DNA from: Candidatus Saccharimonadota bacterium
GTDB taxonomy: Bacteria > Patescibacteriota > Saccharimonadia > Saccharimonadales > Saccharimonadaceae
Direction of reading: 5' to 3'
Assembly (NCBI GenBank): GCA_027493025.1
Contig: JAPUDQ010000035.1
Location: 1 to 42,691, forward strand
DNA length: 42,691 bases
Shown in pieces: positions 40,582-42,691 of the stretch; the first letter of the stretch is position 1, and each line of letters opens with the position of its first letter. Both the position numbers and the translations under genes were made by a program. The notes under the pieces are model-generated. The model worked only from the letters and a program-made list of their open reading frames with translations. It did not search any database and was not told the origin of the DNA.

Positions 40582-40761
40582 ATGGCAAAGTTTGAAGTCT
40601 ACAAAAGCAAAAACGGTTATCGCTGGCGCCTCAAAGCCGGCAATGGCGAAGTTGTCGCTACGGGCGAAGAATACACCACGAAGGATGGTGCCATCAAGGG
40701 CTGTGAAGCAGTTATCCGTGCTGCAACTTCCGCTGAGATTGTCGAGATCAAAGAAGTATAA
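40582..40761 (+). CDS. DUF1508 (YegP-like) protein
   Basis: 59 aa, a single DUF1508 unit: FEVYKSKNGYRWRLKAGNGE, then a YTTKDGAIKGCEAVIRAA helix and a final strand. E. coli YegP has two such units; function of the fold is not settled. An AAGGAG ribosome binding site sits 6-7 nt before the ATG. It is convergent with the DUF2207 gene, 38 nt apart. It is divergent from the small gene at 40445, the 136-nt gap presumably holding its promoter. Confidence 0.9.
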   Translation: MAKFEVYKSKNGYRWRLKAGNGEVVATGEEYTTKDGAIKGCEAVIRAATSAEIVEIKEV

Positions 40762-40799
40762 CAACTGGCTGAAAGGCCGATTACCCCTCTATTTGTATA

Positions 40800-42584
40800 T
40801 TACGCACCACCGCCTCCACCACCGCCTCCACCGCCACCCGAAGAACCTCCTCCTCCCGAACCGCCAGAACTGGAGCTTGACGACGATGCATAGCTCGCCG
40901 CTTGGGATAGTCCGCTCATACCGCTGCTAAAAGCGACCGCATTAAAGGCTGTCGTACCACTATACCAATCTGGCTGCATACCTGATTTGTCATAGTAATC
41001 ACCAAGCTGCTTGCTCCATTCTTTCTCTTGTCCAAACAGTACCGCGTACGGCAAAACACGCTCATACAGCTTCACCAGTTTACTCGACTCCTGGATATCG
41101 CTTCCCTTTACGACAGAGGCGACCTTCTCAGCCCCCTCCGGGCTTTGTAGCATCTTGATACGCTCCTCCTCGGCAACTTTGATATACATCGAAAGTCCCT
41201 CAAGATACCGCCGCAGATCAAGTCCTTTATCAGTGAGACGCCAGGTATCAAACGACATCACAAACACCACGATAGTGATGATAAGCATAATTGGTGACAT
41301 ACCGAGCATCGTAAGCACCAGTAACACACCAGAAACTAATCTCAACCATTTCTTAAGCTTGAGGTCTTCCTCGCGCAGCGCATACTCACCTCGTACCAGT
41401 TTCTTTATGTGTTTGTCGTCATCCCTCGTGCGTTTAAGATACCCCATATTGTTTTGGAGCGATTTCAGCTTAAGCCGTTGACCAACCCGAGGCAGCGATC
41501 CATCGAACATGTCACTAAGAAATTCTTTTTCCTCTGACGACAAGGTCGTAAGGTCTTGGGTGATCTCTATATCATACTCACCAGATATATACCATTTTTT
41601 ACCTCTTGTCTCATAGATTTTGAGGTAATGCTTGACTGCCAGATCAATCAGTTGAGCTGTCATGATCGAGCCTTTTACGGTATAAGGTTTGGCGAGTGAT
41701 GCCGCCGTGATAACGCTTTGTTTCGGTGGCAAATACTCCGGCACAATCGTGCCAAGCTCTTTACTCCTATTGACGATGCGATAATAGCGCATACCTATCC
41801 AAGTCATCATAGCAGCACCGACCGCAAATAGCACGCCTTGCGCAATCCCCCACCACATGAACAATTTTTCGCTGAGCGTCATCACATACGGAGAAAATGT
41901 ACCTGACTGAAACCCTATAGCAACCGTAACATTTTCCCCTGGTTTTAGGTACTGTGCCTGCGTAGAAAACATTGCCTTGTCTTGCTGTAGTTCACATCGC
42001 CCAGTCGAGCCCTTCTCCCCCTGATAACACGCCGTCTGACCGGTCAGCTTTGTCGCGAGCACCTCATCGAGCATAACCTTTACTGATAGCTTTTCGATAG
42101 GCACTTTCCATTCCGTACCATTGGTATCCCAATAAAATTCATCCGCATTCGTATTTTGATAAAACCGCGTTACGTCATGCTGTATGTAGGTCAGTTTATA
42201 TGTTTGTGCGCCGTACACAAATTTGTCCATGTCAGCCATACGCACAATCAAATTATCGTTGCCATCCGTACTCGTGTCATATTTGCGTGACACGCCGTTT
42301 GCATCAGTCACCGACTGTACGTCTACACTTGTTTTATGACCATCATAACTCTTGGGAATTGCCCGTACGAGCCCATGATTTTGATCATAGTTCGGGAATT
42401 GTGCAGTGATAGTCTCCGTCGTCGTGAGCGTTGAACGACTTTCACCATCTCGCCCCAACGTCATTTCTATCTGATAGTCACTAATTGTAAAATCATTAAT
42501 ATTCGCCGCAAAGACTGGCTGTCCGTTGCCTATACCTACCACTACCCCAATAGCACTGATCCATGCAATTACAAACTTTTTCAT
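40800..42584 (-). CDS. DUF2207 membrane protein with Gly-rich tail
   Basis: 594 aa from the ATG at 42584. A signal sequence (about residues 1-27, ending VFAANINDF) precedes an extracytoplasmic beta domain (about 30-230) of DUF2207 type with INDFTISDYQIEMTLGRDGE; a membrane helix near residue 238-262; a cytoplasmic segment; two or more helices near 405-445; and a final domain. The C-terminus is a Ser- then Gly-rich run typical of this family (from SSSSSSGGSGGGG). Function is unknown. TATACT lies 6 nt before the chosen ATG; a longer start at 42602 would lie inside the promoter. Confidence 0.9.
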   Translation of the reverse strand: MKKFVIAWISAIGVVVGIGNGQPVFAANINDFTISDYQIEMTLGRDGESRSTLTTTETITAQFPNYDQNHGLVRAIPKSYDGHKTSVDVQSVTDANGVSRKYDTSTDGNDNLIVRMADMDKFVYGAQTYKLTYIQHDVTRFYQNTNADEFYWDTNGTEWKVPIEKLSVKVMLDEVLATKLTGQTACYQGEKGSTGRCELQQDKAMFSTQAQYLKPGENVTVAIGFQSGTFSPYVMTLSEKLFMWWGIAQGVLFAVGAAMMTWIGMRYYRIVNRSKELGTIVPEYLPPKQSVITAASLAKPYTVKGSIMTAQLIDLAVKHYLKIYETRGKKWYISGEYDIEITQDLTTLSSEEKEFLSDMFDGSLPRVGQRLKLKSLQNNMGYLKRTRDDDKHIKKLVRGEYALREEDLKLKKWLRLVSGVLLVLTMLGMSPIMLIITIVVFVMSFDTWRLTDKGLDLRRYLEGLSMYIKVAEEERIKMLQSPEGAEKVASVVKGSDIQESSKLVKLYERVLPYAVLFGQEKEWSKQLGDYYDKSGMQPDWYSGTTAFNAVAFSSGMSGLSQAASYASSSSSSSGGSGGGGSSGGGGGGGGGGGA

Positions 42585-42590
42585 ACCTTT

Positions 42591-42596
42591 AGTATA
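42591..42596 (-). promoter_or_regulatory. -10 box TATACT, leaderless-type promoter of the DUF2207 gene
   Basis: TATACT on the minus strand ends 6 nt before the ATG at 42584. The remaining bases to the window end show no gene. Confidence 0.5.
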
Positions 42597-42691
42597 CGAC
42601 AAACAAATAACTCATTGCGAACGACTTGGGAGATGAAGGGTTATCTTAACCTCTTGGTACAAGAATTAATGTTTTTTCACAATATAACTGA

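Noticed and set aside
40800-40880. Short-repeat array near 40800
   Set aside because: The GGX-like repeats on the minus strand encode the Gly-rich tail of the DUF2207 protein; this is coding low complexity, not a separate repeat element.
42603-42691. Weak stem (GGTTA/TAACC) near the window end
   Set aside because: Five base pairs with a three-base loop are within chance expectation, and no gene boundary can be seen there.

Overview
The window looks like a chromosomal segment from a Candidate Phyla Radiation bacterium, most likely Candidatus Saccharibacteria (TM7). This rests on three things: a compact, mostly minus-strand layout with many 0-30 nt gaps or overlaps; many start codons lying only 6-8 nt after a TATAAT-like -10 box (leaderless-type promoters); and Patescibacteria-style surface proteins mixed with housekeeping genes. 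Peptide chain release factor 2 (prfB) is encoded and several genes end in TGA, so TGA is a stop here and the Gracilibacteria/SR1 code is excluded. No rRNA, tRNA, CRISPR array, integrase or transposase is visible.

Layout. 1-1012: the broken 3' end of an unrecognised membrane-anchored gene (one frameshift, one in-frame TGA). 1003-3367: an accessory-looking group made of a DUF4868 protein (the KwaB family of Kiwa phage defence), a membrane protein with an Excalibur domain, and a hypothetical protein. 3420-8523: RNase HI, an MMPL/RND transporter, a short-chain dehydrogenase and two unknown proteins. 8564-13362: glycyl-tRNA synthetase, an overlapping histidine kinase/response regulator/RecO operon, an anchored lipid-II-independent unknown, a methyltransferase and exonuclease VII small subunit. 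13338-17052: XseA, a flippase-like membrane protein, a divergent TRM11-like methyltransferase and ribosomal protein L27. 17055-23761: an unknown, a lone receiver protein, a Ctp protease, a PcsB-like CHAP hydrolase, FtsX, FtsE and RF2; this is a cell-division/wall-hydrolysis cluster. 23785-28916: a GSP-synthase-type ATP-grasp ligase with DUF1190 and DUF350 partners, linked to MurI and MurD, then an M16 peptidase. 28920-34463: SecA, HPF, dihydroorotate dehydrogenase and SerRS. 34561-42584: a small ORF, a MacB-type ABC exporter, a divergent and oddly built histidine kinase, a bactofilin-like membrane protein preceded by a 59-aa gene, a DUF1508 protein and a DUF2207 protein.

Main themes are envelope growth (FtsEX plus hydrolase, MurI/MurD, ATP-grasp cassette, SecA, bactofilin-like protein), signalling by small soluble two-component proteins, and translation. 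The most unusual items are: (i) the DUF4868/KwaB-like gene paired with a membrane Excalibur protein; (ii) the ATP-grasp/DUF1190/DUF350 cassette joined to murI, whose 3' end overlaps murD; (iii) a histidine kinase with a transmembrane hairpin between its phospho-acceptor helix and its ATPase domain, and what looks like a second, His-less copy of that helix; and (iv) widespread leaderless-type promoters. All family assignments are from motif recognition by eye; no database search was run.
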